Source: DATKKK01 sp035542975
GTDB lineage: Archaea > Thermoproteota > Bathyarchaeia > Bathyarchaeales > Bathycorpusculaceae
Direction: 5' to 3'
DNA: 20,450 nucleotides
NCBI GenBank assembly: GCA_035542975.1
Contig: DATKKK010000080.1
Location: forward strand, 1-20,450
The notes under the pieces were generated by a model, which saw nothing but the letters and a program-made list of their open reading frames with translations, searched no databases and was not told the origin of the DNA. Positions 1-7,599 of this stretch are shown one piece after another. Numbering within the stretch: position 1 is the stretch's first letter; every line of letters begins with the position of its first letter. Both the position numbers and the translations under genes were made by a program.

Positions 1-187
1 GCGCAGCCAAATTCACATGAACATAAAGCGAGAAAGCCTTAGTAAAGACTCCACCGCTCAGCTCGCTAGTAACCCTTGGGTTCGTTAAACCATAACCCGC
101 AAACGCGAACACCACGAACAACACAAGAGTAAGCCAAACAAGCACACGGTTAAATCGATTCAACAAGTCACGCTCATTCTTCACCAT
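1..187 (-). CDS. Partial membrane protein, possible cytochrome b-like redox partner
   Basis: Reading leftward from an ATG at 187, a frame stays open to the window edge and gives 62 residues. It has a short basic N-terminus, a hydrophobic segment at about residues 15-33, a short polar loop, and the beginning of a second hydrophobic stretch containing His57. A purine-rich ribosome site (GGAAGG) precedes the ATG. The protein is cut off, so the family cannot be fixed. The two-helix pattern with a histidine entering helix 2 would suit a heme b membrane subunit such as those serving succinate dehydrogenases or extracytoplasmic molybdoenzymes. The divergent neighbour is such a molybdoenzyme, which makes a quinone-linked partner plausible. 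That role is inferred from context only. A transporter or other membrane protein is equally possible. Confidence 0.6.
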   Translation of the reverse strand, partial: MVKNERDLLNRFNRVLVWLTLVLFVVFAFAGYGLTNPRVTSELSGGVFTKAFSLYVHVNLAA

Positions 188-242
188 TCTCAGCCTTCCT
201 CTTTCGTGAAATTGGTTGAAAAAGCATTAATGTTTTGTGCAA

Positions 243-268
243 AATAATATAAGAATGACATACGTCAT
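243..268 (+). promoter_or_regulatory. TATA element and operator-like dyad before the molybdopterin gene
   Basis: AATATAAG at 246-253 is a plausible TATA box that would place transcription start near 275, giving a leader of about 17 nt before the ATG at 292. Immediately downstream, ATGAC (255-259) and GTCAT (264-268) form a perfect 5-bp inverted repeat with a 4-nt spacer. A dyad between the TATA box and the start site is where an archaeal repressor often binds. The regulator is unknown, and a dyad this short could arise by chance. Confidence 0.4.
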
Positions 269-291
269 AATACATACAAGAGCATCATACC

Positions 292-954
292 ATGAAAACC
301 CAAAAAATACTCTTGGCAGCAGCCTTACTCATCATACTAACCGCTTCTACCCTCCTAGGAATATGGGTCTGGATCAACTTCCCAAGTACAAACACAACAG
401 TCGCGGGAGAAATCAGAGAATACAACGGAACACAGCTAGGCTCAGTAAACGACTTCAGAAATGAAGCAATAAACGGCATACAAACCATAAACATAAGCAC
501 CTACAGACTTCAAATAACAGGACTTGTAAACACACCAACCAACTACACCTACGACCAAATCATCAACAACCACACACACTACCAAAAAATAGTCGCCCTA
601 CACTGCGTCGAAGGCTGGGAAGTTACCGCACTCTGGGAAGGCATACGCCTAAAAGACCTCCTCGAAGAAACAGGATACCAGCAAACCGCCCAAGTCCTGA
701 TACTCTACGCCCAAGACGGATACACAACAAGCCTCCCGCTCTCCTACATCATCAACAACGACATAATGATAGCCTACAAGATCAACAATGTAACCCTTCC
801 CGCAAAAGAAGGCTACCCCTTTCAACTAGTGGCAGAAGGCAAACTAGGCTACAAATGGATTAAATGGATAACCAAGATAGAAGTCTCCAACAACACCAAC
901 TTTAGAGGTTACTGGGAAAGCTACGGATACGACAACAACGCTAGTTACCCATAA
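292..954 (+). CDS. Membrane-anchored molybdopterin-dependent oxidoreductase (sulfite oxidase/MsrP fold)
   Basis: This is a 220-aa protein with an uncleaved signal anchor (about residues 5-28) followed by a sulfite-oxidase-type molybdopterin domain. Cys105 in the motif HCVEGW matches the conserved cysteine that ligates molybdenum in sulfite oxidase and MsrP (YedY). Downstream blocks (W-G-I-L-L spacing; the GYT-SLP segment; the segment around GYPFQLVAEGKLGYKWIKW) are typical of the fold. At 220 aa it is near the size of the compact archaeal members and lacks the dimerisation domain of sulfite oxidases. The exported part carries about eight N-X-S/T sequons, for example N34, N45, N67, N84 and N93, which suggests outward orientation and glycosylation. 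It has no twin-arginine motif, unlike MsrP, which is odd for a cofactor-loaded secreted enzyme. The substrate is unknown; MsrP relatives reduce methionine sulfoxide. The divergent partial membrane protein may be its electron partner. Confidence 0.82.
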   Translation: MKTQKILLAAALLIILTASTLLGIWVWINFPSTNTTVAGEIREYNGTQLGSVNDFRNEAINGIQTINISTYRLQITGLVNTPTNYTYDQIINNHTHYQKIVALHCVEGWEVTALWEGIRLKDLLEETGYQQTAQVLILYAQDGYTTSLPLSYIINNDIMIAYKINNVTLPAKEGYPFQLVAEGKLGYKWIKWITKIEVSNNTNFRGYWESYGYDNNASYP

Positions 955-980
955 CTACAGCACACACTAAAACCAGTCAG

Positions 981-1268
981 CTACTTACTCTCGTCTTCTT
1001 TCTTCTCTTCCTCTTCAATAAAGCGCTTAAGCTTCTTCTCCATCTTCAACTCATACGTGTGCTCCTTAACAGGCGGAGGCAAACCCTCCCTCTTAAAAAG
1101 CAAGTTCGGCGCAACAATACGCCTCTCCCCCTTCTTCACTTCGACTTTTTCGCCGTAAACGTCATCCTCGAAAGATTCTAACGCCTCCACGATCCAGTTT
1201 TCTTTGCTTTCAGTTATAACTTTAACCTTATGCTTACCCTTGTAATACCTAACCTCTCCACTCAACAC
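981..1268 (-). CDS. Small charged hypothetical protein
   Basis: I do not recognise the family. The open frame could begin at a GTG at 1325. However, a good TATA box (TTTTATATC, about 1299-1307, minus strand) lies inside that extension and predicts a transcript starting near 1277. The real start is therefore probably GTG 1268 (95 aa) or TTG 1265, on an almost leaderless mRNA. The protein opens with a basic beta-rich stretch (GEVRYYKGKHKVKV), has an acidic middle, and ends in a Lys/Glu-rich tail from about residue 70 that looks helical. It has no Cys-pair motif, signal peptide or membrane segment. Its stop lies 26 nt from the convergent molybdopterin gene. It is divergent from nreA across a 177-nt gap. 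Confidence 0.6.
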   Translation of the reverse strand: MLSGEVRYYKGKHKVKVITESKENWIVEALESFEDDVYGEKVEVKKGERRIVAPNLLFKREGLPPPVKEHTYELKMEKKLKRFIEEEEKKEDESK

Positions 1269-1298
1269 AACACACCACACTACTGTTCTACCTGGGTT

Positions 1299-1307
1299 GA
1301 TATAAAA
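1299..1307 (-). promoter_or_regulatory. TATA box for the small charged protein
   Basis: Read on the minus strand the site is TTTTATATC, close to the archaeal TATA consensus. Its centre is about 35 nt upstream of GTG 1268, which gives a leader of under 10 nt. It lies inside the longest open frame, which argues against using the upstream GTG at 1325. Confidence 0.45.
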
Positions 1308-1445
1308 TGCTCGAAAAAATCTCACGCGAACTGAACTATCCGTCCAAAACCATCAACACAAAAACAAAGAACCCAACAACTTTTTGAAATAAACGTGTAC
1401 AGAAAACATAAGAAACCCCTTAAACACCATATTGTATGATAGAGG

Positions 1446-2810
1446 TTGACGTTCTCCCAAACCATTCCAGATAGACCTTCAACAAACACGTGGCTAGACG
1501 ACATACTAAAAAACGCAAGCCACACATCTGGAATCAACTATGAAGAAGACCTTAGAATAACTGAAAAAACTTCACGAAACAGCCAATGCGTACTCTGCAA
1601 AGGCTCACGCTTCCTCTGCGGCAAAACAAGCTGTCCCATCCTCCTAAAAATCCACCACTATCTCAGAAGCGTACCTTTAACGCACAGCGAAGACATAGAC
1701 GGCGCTTCGCCGCCAAGCGTGTTCATCGGCAGAATCGGCTACCCAAACGTCTACGCAGGACCACTCGTGCCGCCAGTAGAAGAAGACACAAGCCTATACG
1801 ACCTACCAGAATACTGGTTCGGCAGGTCGATGGACGAAATCGTAGGCTTCCGCTCCATGCTCATCCGCGGCAAACACCGCGTCAACGTAAAAGAATTCGA
1901 AGAAGCAGGAAAAATAATCGAAAAAACCCGCGAACTAGGCTTAGCCGTCAGACCGGTAGACGTGGAATTACTCCTAAAGAAGAAACCACGCGGCTCCATA
2001 CTATTAGATGATGAAGTCCAACCATTCGGACCATCAGCACCGATTCGCGATTTACACGTTGGCAACACAAAATGGGACCAACACGTTGAAAAAGCCTACA
2101 ACGACACCGACTTGAAAGCCACACAAGCTGTACTAGAACTCTACGACAAAAACGTGCTCGTCACCAAGATCCAAAGAGCCTTCAGCGTCGGCGCCTTCGG
2201 ACTAGAAGAAAATCGACGGCTCGTGCCCACGCGCTGGAGCATAACCGCCGTAGACGACATAATATCAAAAAACCTGATCAAAAAAGTCAAAACCTTTTCA
2301 ACGATAAACGAGCACCGCATCTACGAATCCCGCTACTTGGACAACATCTTCGAAATCCTCATGCTGCCCACGGCATGGAGCTACGAAGCCATGGAAGCAT
2401 GGTTCCCGGGCACCGTGTGGAATCCCAACGGCAAAAACACTGTCATCTTCTCAGACTGGGAAGGACACGACGGTAGAACCACCTACGCAGAGATAGGCGG
2501 ATGCTACTACGCCGCAAGACTAGCGGTCTGCGATCAACTAGTTAAGGAAAGACGCCAAGCCACGGTAATCGTGCTCCGCGAAGCCCACCCAGGTTACATC
2601 ATGCCCGTCGGCGTGTGGCAAGTGAGAGAGAACGTGAGAAACGCCATGCGACAAGAACCATACAAGTTCAACACGCTGGAAACAGCGTTAAAATGGGTTG
2701 GAATGCGCTTCCAAATCCCACTGCAACGATGGATAACACAGAGCGAACTGTTGAAGAACGCTCTCTTCCAGAAGAAGATAACTGACTATTTCGCAAAACA
2801 ATTAGAGTGA
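1446..2810 (+). CDS. nreA: Archaeal DNA repair protein NreA with PCNA-binding tail
   Basis: This 454-aa protein fits the archaeal Nre family, which is linked to repair of mitomycin-type DNA damage. The N-terminal zinc-finger-like motif is C48-X2-C51-X6-C58-X4-C63. It is followed by the family-typical segment FIGRIGYPNVYAGPLVPP. The last residues contain QKKITDYF (442-449), a good PIP box (Q-x-x-I-x-x-aromatic-aromatic), as expected since Nre proteins are known to contact PCNA. The start is a TTG. An in-frame TAG at 1440-1442 excludes any longer form, and no other start lies before the zinc motif. No well-placed Shine-Dalgarno is visible, so the message may be leaderless. The coiled-coil gene begins 55 nt downstream on the same strand. 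Wobble positions are strikingly rich in A and C. The biochemical activity of Nre proteins is not settled. Confidence 0.92.
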   Translation: MTFSQTIPDRPSTNTWLDDILKNASHTSGINYEEDLRITEKTSRNSQCVLCKGSRFLCGKTSCPILLKIHHYLRSVPLTHSEDIDGASPPSVFIGRIGYPNVYAGPLVPPVEEDTSLYDLPEYWFGRSMDEIVGFRSMLIRGKHRVNVKEFEEAGKIIEKTRELGLAVRPVDVELLLKKKPRGSILLDDEVQPFGPSAPIRDLHVGNTKWDQHVEKAYNDTDLKATQAVLELYDKNVLVTKIQRAFSVGAFGLEENRRLVPTRWSITAVDDIISKNLIKKVKTFSTINEHRIYESRYLDNIFEILMLPTAWSYEAMEAWFPGTVWNPNGKNTVIFSDWEGHDGRTTYAEIGGCYYAARLAVCDQLVKERRQATVIVLREAHPGYIMPVGVWQVRENVRNAMRQEPYKFNTLETALKWVGMRFQIPLQRWITQSELLKNALFQKKITDYFAKQLE

Positions 2811-2865
2811 TTTCTAACAACGCATTTAAGCAGAACCCGCTATTATCATCAAGAATGGTGACGAA

Positions 2866-4494
2866 TTGTCTCAAGAAACTGCTAGATTAATTCTTCCATT
2901 CGCCACTCTAGCATCAAACCGCATTGAAGCTTTCCTAGACGAGACCGAAAAAGCCGCAGTGTTCTGCCTAGCAGAACTGGAAAGAGCAAAGGGCGGCGGA
3001 ATCATCGCTAAACACCCACCGGAAAAAACCAATTTTATCTCCAAAATACATTATCCTCTGTGGCTTTTTCCCTTCCACGAAACCAACCTAATCTTCGATG
3101 GCTTAAAACGGAACTCGCTTACTCTGCCGTATCCAAGCATCCAAGATATCCAAGCCTTCATGGACGGCGTTGACCGAAGCAGCAGTTCACGCCAAGCCTA
3201 CCAAGCTTTTCTCATAGACAACACCAATTACTTCCAAATTTCAAGCCAAGAGGAGAAAAAGCAAACCGTTGAAGGGCTCATCGCAGATGAGAATTTTCAG
3301 CACGATTTCAACTCGTACCTTTCTGAAGCAGAATCCCTTAACGCTTCTTCTCCCGAAATGGCTGTTCTTTCACCAACGATTAACGAAGCATTCATAATCT
3401 CGGCAACTGATGAACTAGAAAGCTTGCGCATCAAATTCTCAAACGAAGTTAATCTCCTCAACAAGAGCATGAAACTTCTTAACGCAACTACCAAAGGTTT
3501 CGTTGAAACCATACAACAGGAAATAAAAGAAGTAAAAGCCACGTTCGAGAAAGAACTTGAAAAACGCAGAGGACCCGTTGAGGAACAAGTGAAAGAAATA
3601 CGCCGCAAATGCGACACCGAAATAACGCTTGCTTCCAAAAGTTTTGAAAAGGAGCTTCTCAAGTTGCAGAAGGAAAAAGTCAAGCATGAAAATGCAAGAG
3701 ACCAACTGTCGCGAAAGATAGCCTACGCTGAGGCAGAAGTCAAGACCAGCGCCGCAAAGAAGAATGACGCTGAAGAGCGAAGATGGAAAGAGGAGAAGAA
3801 AAAACGCAAAAAAGAACATTCCAACGCCGAGTCTGAAATAAAGAAGGTTGAAAAACAGATAAAGGACACAGAAGACAAGAAAGCGTCGGAACTTTTCCGA
3901 ATCAGATCAGAACGCGACGCAAAAATTCAAGAAGCAACAAAAGAACTAGTCGAAATCGAATCTTCGCGTGACGCTAAAGTTCAGGTTCTCATGCAAGAAA
4001 CGGAGAAGATTAAAGGATTAACCGCAGAAATAATCAAACAGATCGACACTGCCTCAAAACTTAGAGAATCATCCCTGACCGCGTTCGAAAAATACGGCAT
4101 CGCAAAGAAATACAATCGAACCACGCTGGTCTACATGCCCTTTTACCTCGTATGCTTCCAGTCTGGAACACGAAAACGTTACGTGCACTTTCCGCCGTCA
4201 ACCGTGAGCAACGTGAAGCTTTCTGTCAAGCTTAAAGGAGCGTTGGGCATGGCCAAGATTAAGCAGTTGTTCAGTCCGCGCTCAAACGCCTTGGTTTCGC
4301 TTCTGAATAAGCTTCTTTTAATGCTGGAAGAGAATGCGGTGCTCGAGAGAGAGGTGGGCGAAGATGCTGCAAAATCCGATTTGCTCCGCGCAAAGGACGC
4401 TGTCGAATCAATAAGAAGCGGGTTGACTAGACTGAAAGAAGAGGGCTGGCTTTCAGAAAAAGAATACGAAGCATTCGGTCACGAGCTAAAGTAA
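2866..4494 (+). CDS. Large coiled-coil protein of unknown function
   Basis: I do not recognise this 542-aa protein. Three regions are visible. Residues 1-180 form a mixed domain with an unusual aromatic patch (YPLWLFPFHETNLIF, 63-77). Residues about 180-400 form a long, very Lys/Glu-rich coiled coil with a basic run near 305-317. Residues about 415-460 look beta-rich (YMPFYLVCFQSG, then RKRYVHFPP), followed by a helical C-terminus. There is no Walker motif, so it is not an SMC or Rad50 ATPase. There is no signal peptide or true membrane helix. The start is TTG 2866, with GGTG at 2857-2860 as ribosome site; nearby ATG 2855 and GTG 2858 are out of frame. It lies 55 nt after nreA on the same strand and is probably co-transcribed, which hints at DNA- or chromosome-related work. 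That link is inference. It ends 18 nt from the convergent pyrophosphatase gene. Confidence 0.85.
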   Translation: MSQETARLILPFATLASNRIEAFLDETEKAAVFCLAELERAKGGGIIAKHPPEKTNFISKIHYPLWLFPFHETNLIFDGLKRNSLTLPYPSIQDIQAFMDGVDRSSSSRQAYQAFLIDNTNYFQISSQEEKKQTVEGLIADENFQHDFNSYLSEAESLNASSPEMAVLSPTINEAFIISATDELESLRIKFSNEVNLLNKSMKLLNATTKGFVETIQQEIKEVKATFEKELEKRRGPVEEQVKEIRRKCDTEITLASKSFEKELLKLQKEKVKHENARDQLSRKIAYAEAEVKTSAAKKNDAEERRWKEEKKKRKKEHSNAESEIKKVEKQIKDTEDKKASELFRIRSERDAKIQEATKELVEIESSRDAKVQVLMQETEKIKGLTAEIIKQIDTASKLRESSLTAFEKYGIAKKYNRTTLVYMPFYLVCFQSGTRKRYVHFPPSTVSNVKLSVKLKGALGMAKIKQLFSPRSNALVSLLNKLLLMLEENAVLEREVGEDAAKSDLLRAKDAVESIRSGLTRLKEEGWLSEKEYEAFGHELK

Positions 4495-4512
4495 GCTACT
4501 ATAAGGACAAGG

Positions 4513-5040
4513 TCATAGTTTTTCCTTATACTTGGCTATGGTGCAGTTCACTATTTTTTTCGCTTCTTCCGCGTTCGTCCATTCTTTGAACTTCACCCAC
4601 TTATGCGGCTCCAGTCTCTTGTAAGTCTCAAAGAATTCCTGAATCTCTCTTAACTGATGCGGATGAACGTCAGTTATGTCGTTGTAGCCTTCGAACCTAG
4701 CGTCGTTCACGAGCACTGAGAGTATTTTTGCGTCTTCTCCCTTCTCGTCTTCTATTATTAACGCACCTATGACTCTGACCTTGACTATGCATCCTACTTC
4801 GAGCGGTTCATAGCTTAACACCATTATATCGAGCGGGTCGTTATCGTCTGCCCATGTTTGTGGAACAAAACCGTATTCCACGGGAAAAGCTACTGAGGAA
4901 GGTATTATTCTGTCGAGAACGAACGATTCCCAGTCAGAACTGTACTCGTATTTGTCTCTTGACCCGCTGATGACTTCGATGACCATGTTGAGCAGCTCAG
5001 GTGGCTTGTCGCCTACTGGTATGTCTTTCCAAACGTTCAT
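4513..5040 (-). CDS. ppa: Inorganic pyrophosphatase (family I)
   Basis: This soluble enzyme hydrolyses pyrophosphate to two phosphates and so pulls biosynthetic reactions forward. The signature DNDPLDI (residues 65-71 from ATG 5040) carries the metal-binding aspartates. The second acidic site is preserved as D98, D103 and K105, in the same spacing as E. coli D97/D102/K104. The conserved IEV...K-Y-E opening and the late TYKRLE segment are also present. The frame extends upstream to TTG 5052 and GTG 5049. ATG 5040 is preferred because GGTG sits 5 nt before it and because the family usually starts just before this point (175 aa). A TTAAAT TATA-like site at 5081-5086, over the nucS stop codon, could give it a promoter separate from nucS, whose end is 42 nt upstream. 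Confidence 0.95.
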   Translation of the reverse strand: MNVWKDIPVGDKPPELLNMVIEVISGSRDKYEYSSDWESFVLDRIIPSSVAFPVEYGFVPQTWADDNDPLDIMVLSYEPLEVGCIVKVRVIGALIIEDEKGEDAKILSVLVNDARFEGYNDITDVHPHQLREIQEFFETYKRLEPHKWVKFKEWTNAEEAKKIVNCTIAKYKEKL

Positions 5041-5082
5041 GTCATGCACCAACCTTCAAAGGCAAATGCCGAACTCGCTAAT

Positions 5083-5865
5083 TTAAGTTTCCTCAAAAAA
5101 ATCCTGCAATTTCCTAGTCTCTGCCCTGCGAAGCGTTTCTGCACATTTTTTTGGATCCATCTGCCTGAACTCCAACCCAAGCGTCACGAGCGTGCGCTGA
5201 ACGTCTTTTGCGATGCTCGGCGCAACTAATATTCCTCGCACTTCACGGTCTGCTCTGCTTCTGATTGCATCAATGTACTTCGCCAGCTGCAACGCCGCTT
5301 CTTTTCCTGCGGTTTTACGCTTAATTTCCACAACCACAAGCTTTCCGTTCTTGTCCATGCCGTAAACGTCTACAAAACCAGGCTCAACCTTCTTCTCATA
5401 ACTTATCGGTTTAAACCCCTCCTCTAGGAGTGAAGGTTTCAACAAGATGGCTTTTTGCATGTCTTCCTCGCTCGCGTAGAGCGAAAACTGTCCGGAATCT
5501 ACGAGGCTTAAAGAAGAAACTAGATTAATCTGGTCGAAGAAAACTCTGACAGATTCAGGCGGCTTCTGTCTCACAGCGTGAACCTCTAGCATGCCGTCTT
5601 TGGCTTTAGTGTGGAAGATGCAGCCTGGCGGTTGCCAGTTGACTGGTTCATACCCTACTGAGCGATGAACGAGAAGCGAGCCATCTTCTTTAATCATCAG
5701 GATGCGTTCGCCTGGCTCAAGTTTCGATTTTGCCCTGCCTAGATAGTGAACCCAGCATTTGCCGACAACGAGCAGCGTCTTGTGTTGAGAGATTGCTTCG
5801 CTAACTGTTTTTTCGGCCTCCGTAACATCTGGGTTTACTAAGACAGTAAGCGGTTTAGGTTTCAC
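5083..5865 (-). CDS. nucS: Mismatch-specific endonuclease NucS/EndoMS
   Basis: NucS cleaves both strands at mismatched or branched DNA and is the archaeal and actinobacterial non-MutS mismatch repair nuclease. The 260-aa protein has the usual N-terminal beta-rich DNA-binding/dimerisation half (residues 1-120) and a C-terminal RecB-like nuclease. The catalytic D-EXK set is visible as D166 in GFVDVYG and E180/K182 in VVVEIKRK, followed by the helix with Q193 and Y197. The tail TRKLQDFF (250-257) is a PCNA-interaction box with Thr in place of the usual first Gln. The start is GTG 5865, preceded by GAGG; no better start exists. It is divergent from a methyltransferase and upstream of ppa. With nreA 3 kb away, two PCNA-linked repair genes share this neighbourhood. 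Confidence 0.94.
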   Translation of the reverse strand: MKPKPLTVLVNPDVTEAEKTVSEAISQHKTLLVVGKCWVHYLGRAKSKLEPGERILMIKEDGSLLVHRSVGYEPVNWQPPGCIFHTKAKDGMLEVHAVRQKPPESVRVFFDQINLVSSLSLVDSGQFSLYASEEDMQKAILLKPSLLEEGFKPISYEKKVEPGFVDVYGMDKNGKLVVVEIKRKTAGKEAALQLAKYIDAIRSRADREVRGILVAPSIAKDVQRTLVTLGLEFRQMDPKKCAETLRRAETRKLQDFFEET

Positions 5866-5930
5866 TGCAATGCCTCAGCCAATAGTTTTAGAAGACTTGC
5901 CGCGTAGATAAGATTTCTGAGAGACCACTG

Positions 5931-6497
5931 ATGGATGGATGGAGGAAGAAACGCCAGATAATGCGACGTTACAACATAACCGCAGGCATTTACGACATGC
6001 GGTATGCTGAGGAGCAGACTGCAAAAATCGAGGCAGCTTTACAGCATGTTAAGATTAGCAAGAACGACTGCGTGTTAGACGTTGGTTGTGGAACGGGCTT
6101 TCTGTTTGATTATGTGACAAATAAAGCCAAAGTGACTGTTGGGCTGGATATTTCCAAGAAAAGCTTGCTTGAAGCTAAACAGCGAGCTAAAAGTTTTCGC
6201 CGCATTGATCTGATTCTGGCTGATGCCGCCAACATGCCGTTGAAAGATAGGCTTTTCAGCCATGTTTTCGCTTTCACAGTTATTCAAAACGTGCCTGACC
6301 CTGCAAGAATGCTGATTGAGATTAGAAGAGTTTCCAAAGACAACGCAACCTTCGTTGTTACTGGTTTGAAGAAGCTGTTTTCTAAGGAAGCTTTTGAGAG
6401 TATGTTGCGGAAAGCTGGCTTGAGCATCGTTGTTTTGGAGGATGAGGAGAAGCTGAAATGTTATGTCGCCGTCTGCAGAAACCAGCCTTCTTTCTGA
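5931..6497 (+). CDS. Class I SAM-dependent methyltransferase
   Basis: This 188-aa cytosolic methyltransferase has a Rossmann fold of the UbiE/Methyltransf_11 type. Motif I is VLDVGCGTG (residues 48-56), the ribose-binding acidic residue is D73 in GLDIS, and ADAANMPLKD (97-106) is the motif-III-like loop. AFTVIQNVPDP corresponds to strand 4 and the loop after it. The substrate cannot be told from sequence; small molecules, tRNA or protein are all possible. The start used is ATG 5931. ATG 5961 (residue 11) begins closer to the family's conserved YN-x-YD segment and has a distant GGAGG upstream, so it is a real alternative. The gene is divergent from nucS with a 65-nt gap and is followed by a T-run that probably ends the transcript. 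Confidence 0.85.
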   Translation: MDGWRKKRQIMRRYNITAGIYDMRYAEEQTAKIEAALQHVKISKNDCVLDVGCGTGFLFDYVTNKAKVTVGLDISKKSLLEAKQRAKSFRRIDLILADAANMPLKDRLFSHVFAFTVIQNVPDPARMLIEIRRVSKDNATFVVTGLKKLFSKEAFESMLRKAGLSIVVLEDEEKLKCYVAVCRNQPSF

Positions 6498-6505
6498 TTT
6501 TTTAA
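6498..6505 (+). terminator. T-run terminator after the methyltransferase
   Basis: Six consecutive T residues follow directly after the TGA stop. Archaeal RNA polymerase terminates at such T-runs without needing a hairpin. It separates the methyltransferase from the redox operon promoter about 75 nt further on. Confidence 0.45.
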
Positions 6506-6578
6506 TCGAGTGGCTTCTCCAACGAGGTGCGCAATATCTCGCTGAAGAATGCTCAGATTCTAAGAATGTTAAACTAAA

Positions 6579-6587
6579 CTATATATG
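6579..6587 (+). promoter_or_regulatory. TATA box of the polyferredoxin-HdrA operon
   Basis: CTATATATG is a strong archaeal TATA element. It predicts transcription start near 6610 and a leader of roughly 45-50 nt before the ATG at 6658. That leader is long for this window and contains a dyad at 6622-6640. GGTGG at 6646-6650 is the ribosome site. Confidence 0.6.
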
Positions 6588-6621
6588 AAGGTGAATACAA
6601 GCCTATCTCTAAACGGGTTTC

Positions 6622-6640
6622 ACATCATCGTCACGATGTT
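6622..6640 (+). promoter_or_regulatory. Dyad in the leader of the redox operon
   Basis: CATCGT (6626-6631) and ACGATG (6633-6638) form an inverted repeat around a single base. A competing fold pairs ACATC (6622-6626) with GATGT (6635-6639). It lies between the predicted transcription start and the ribosome site, so it could be an operator or an RNA hairpin. The right half CGATGTT recurs in the hairpin before the AOR gene at 12160-12166. Confidence 0.35.
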
Positions 6641-6657
6641 AAATTGGTGGTTGTAAG

Positions 6658-7599
6658 ATGCCGTTGAAAAAACTGAAGAAAGAAACGGCTGAAGCATTAT
6701 CGTTAGAATGGGTTTTGCACATTCAAAATTACAAGCTTAACCTTGACAAAAACCGTTGCGTAGGCTGCCAAGTTTGCAGTCTGGCTTGTCCAAAAGAAGC
6801 CATCAAAATCCAAAAACAACCCAAAACTCTGGGAGAAAAAGCAAAAAAAGCCAAGGTTGATATCGACTTGGCGAAATGCAATTTCTGCGGCATATGCGAT
6901 GTACTATGCCCATACGGTGCAATCAAAGTCACGTCCAGCAGCAAGCCGACTCTTGCGGTGGTTGAAAAAGAAAGCTTCCCTCAACTAGTTCGCGACATCC
7001 AAATGGACGCAAGCAAATATCCGCTGAATCGTGAGGAAAGCGAAGAAGCATGTCCGTTAGGTTTGGTTAAAGCGAGTTTTTCAACTCTTGACGGCAAAAC
7101 TGTGGAGGATACTGCTCTTCTGAGCGAAGATGAGAGGTCTGGGCTTAAAGTTAACGTTGATGTTGAGAAACAGTATTGTCCCTGCTGCGGCGTCTGCGAA
7201 GCCAAGCTTCCTCAAGGAGCCATGCACGTGCGGAAATTCCTCAACGGAAAACTCGCCATCAACGTCTCCAAGTGTCCAGAAGGCTGCACAGACTGCTTAG
7301 ACGTCTGTCCAATAACAGGCGCACTATACCTCTCTGACGACGACAAGAAGGTGCACGAGAACGAGGTGTTCTGTGTCTACTGCGGAGCCTGCAAAGTGGT
7401 ATGTCCAGTCGAGGAAGCTCTAGAGTTTAAACGCACTCACGTGAACCACACGTCGGTTCGTTCTGGCGCATGGAACAAAGCGTTAGAAAGGCTCACTTCG
7501 CCTGTTGAAATGACTAAGGAATTAAAGAGTAAAGGCTCTCTTCGAGCGAGGGAAGCCGTGAAAAAAAGGGTTGGGTTAAAGGAGGATCAAAATGCCTAG
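6658..7599 (+). CDS. Polyferredoxin with four full and one degenerate [4Fe-4S] motifs
   Basis: This 313-aa iron-sulfur protein should carry electrons between the HdrA proteins encoded behind it and other carriers. Motifs in order: C34/37/40/44, C74/77/80/84, C174/177/180 with Leu184 where the fourth Cys should be, C206/210/213/217 (one extra residue in the first gap), and C239/242/245/249. An isolated Cys132-Pro and an extra Cys176 could supply the missing ligand of the third site. After residue 255 comes a basic helical tail without cysteines. There is no signal peptide, so it is cytoplasmic. The start ATG has GGTGG 7 nt upstream. The stop overlaps the next gene by 8 nt, which strongly suggests translational coupling. 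It resembles the ferredoxin subunits of Hdr and hydrogenase operons, but I cannot match it to a named one. Confidence 0.85.
   Translation: MPLKKLKKETAEALSLEWVLHIQNYKLNLDKNRCVGCQVCSLACPKEAIKIQKQPKTLGEKAKKAKVDIDLAKCNFCGICDVLCPYGAIKVTSSSKPTLAVVEKESFPQLVRDIQMDASKYPLNREESEEACPLGLVKASFSTLDGKTVEDTALLSEDERSGLKVNVDVEKQYCPCCGVCEAKLPQGAMHVRKFLNGKLAINVSKCPEGCTDCLDVCPITGALYLSDDDKKVHENEVFCVYCGACKVVCPVEEALEFKRTHVNHTSVRSGAWNKALERLTSPVEMTKELKSKGSLRAREAVKKRVGLKEDQNA

Noticed and set aside
1586..2011. 141-aa Arg-rich + strand frame within nreA
   Set aside because: It overlaps the well-supported NreA frame, and its Arg richness comes from C-rich codons read out of frame.
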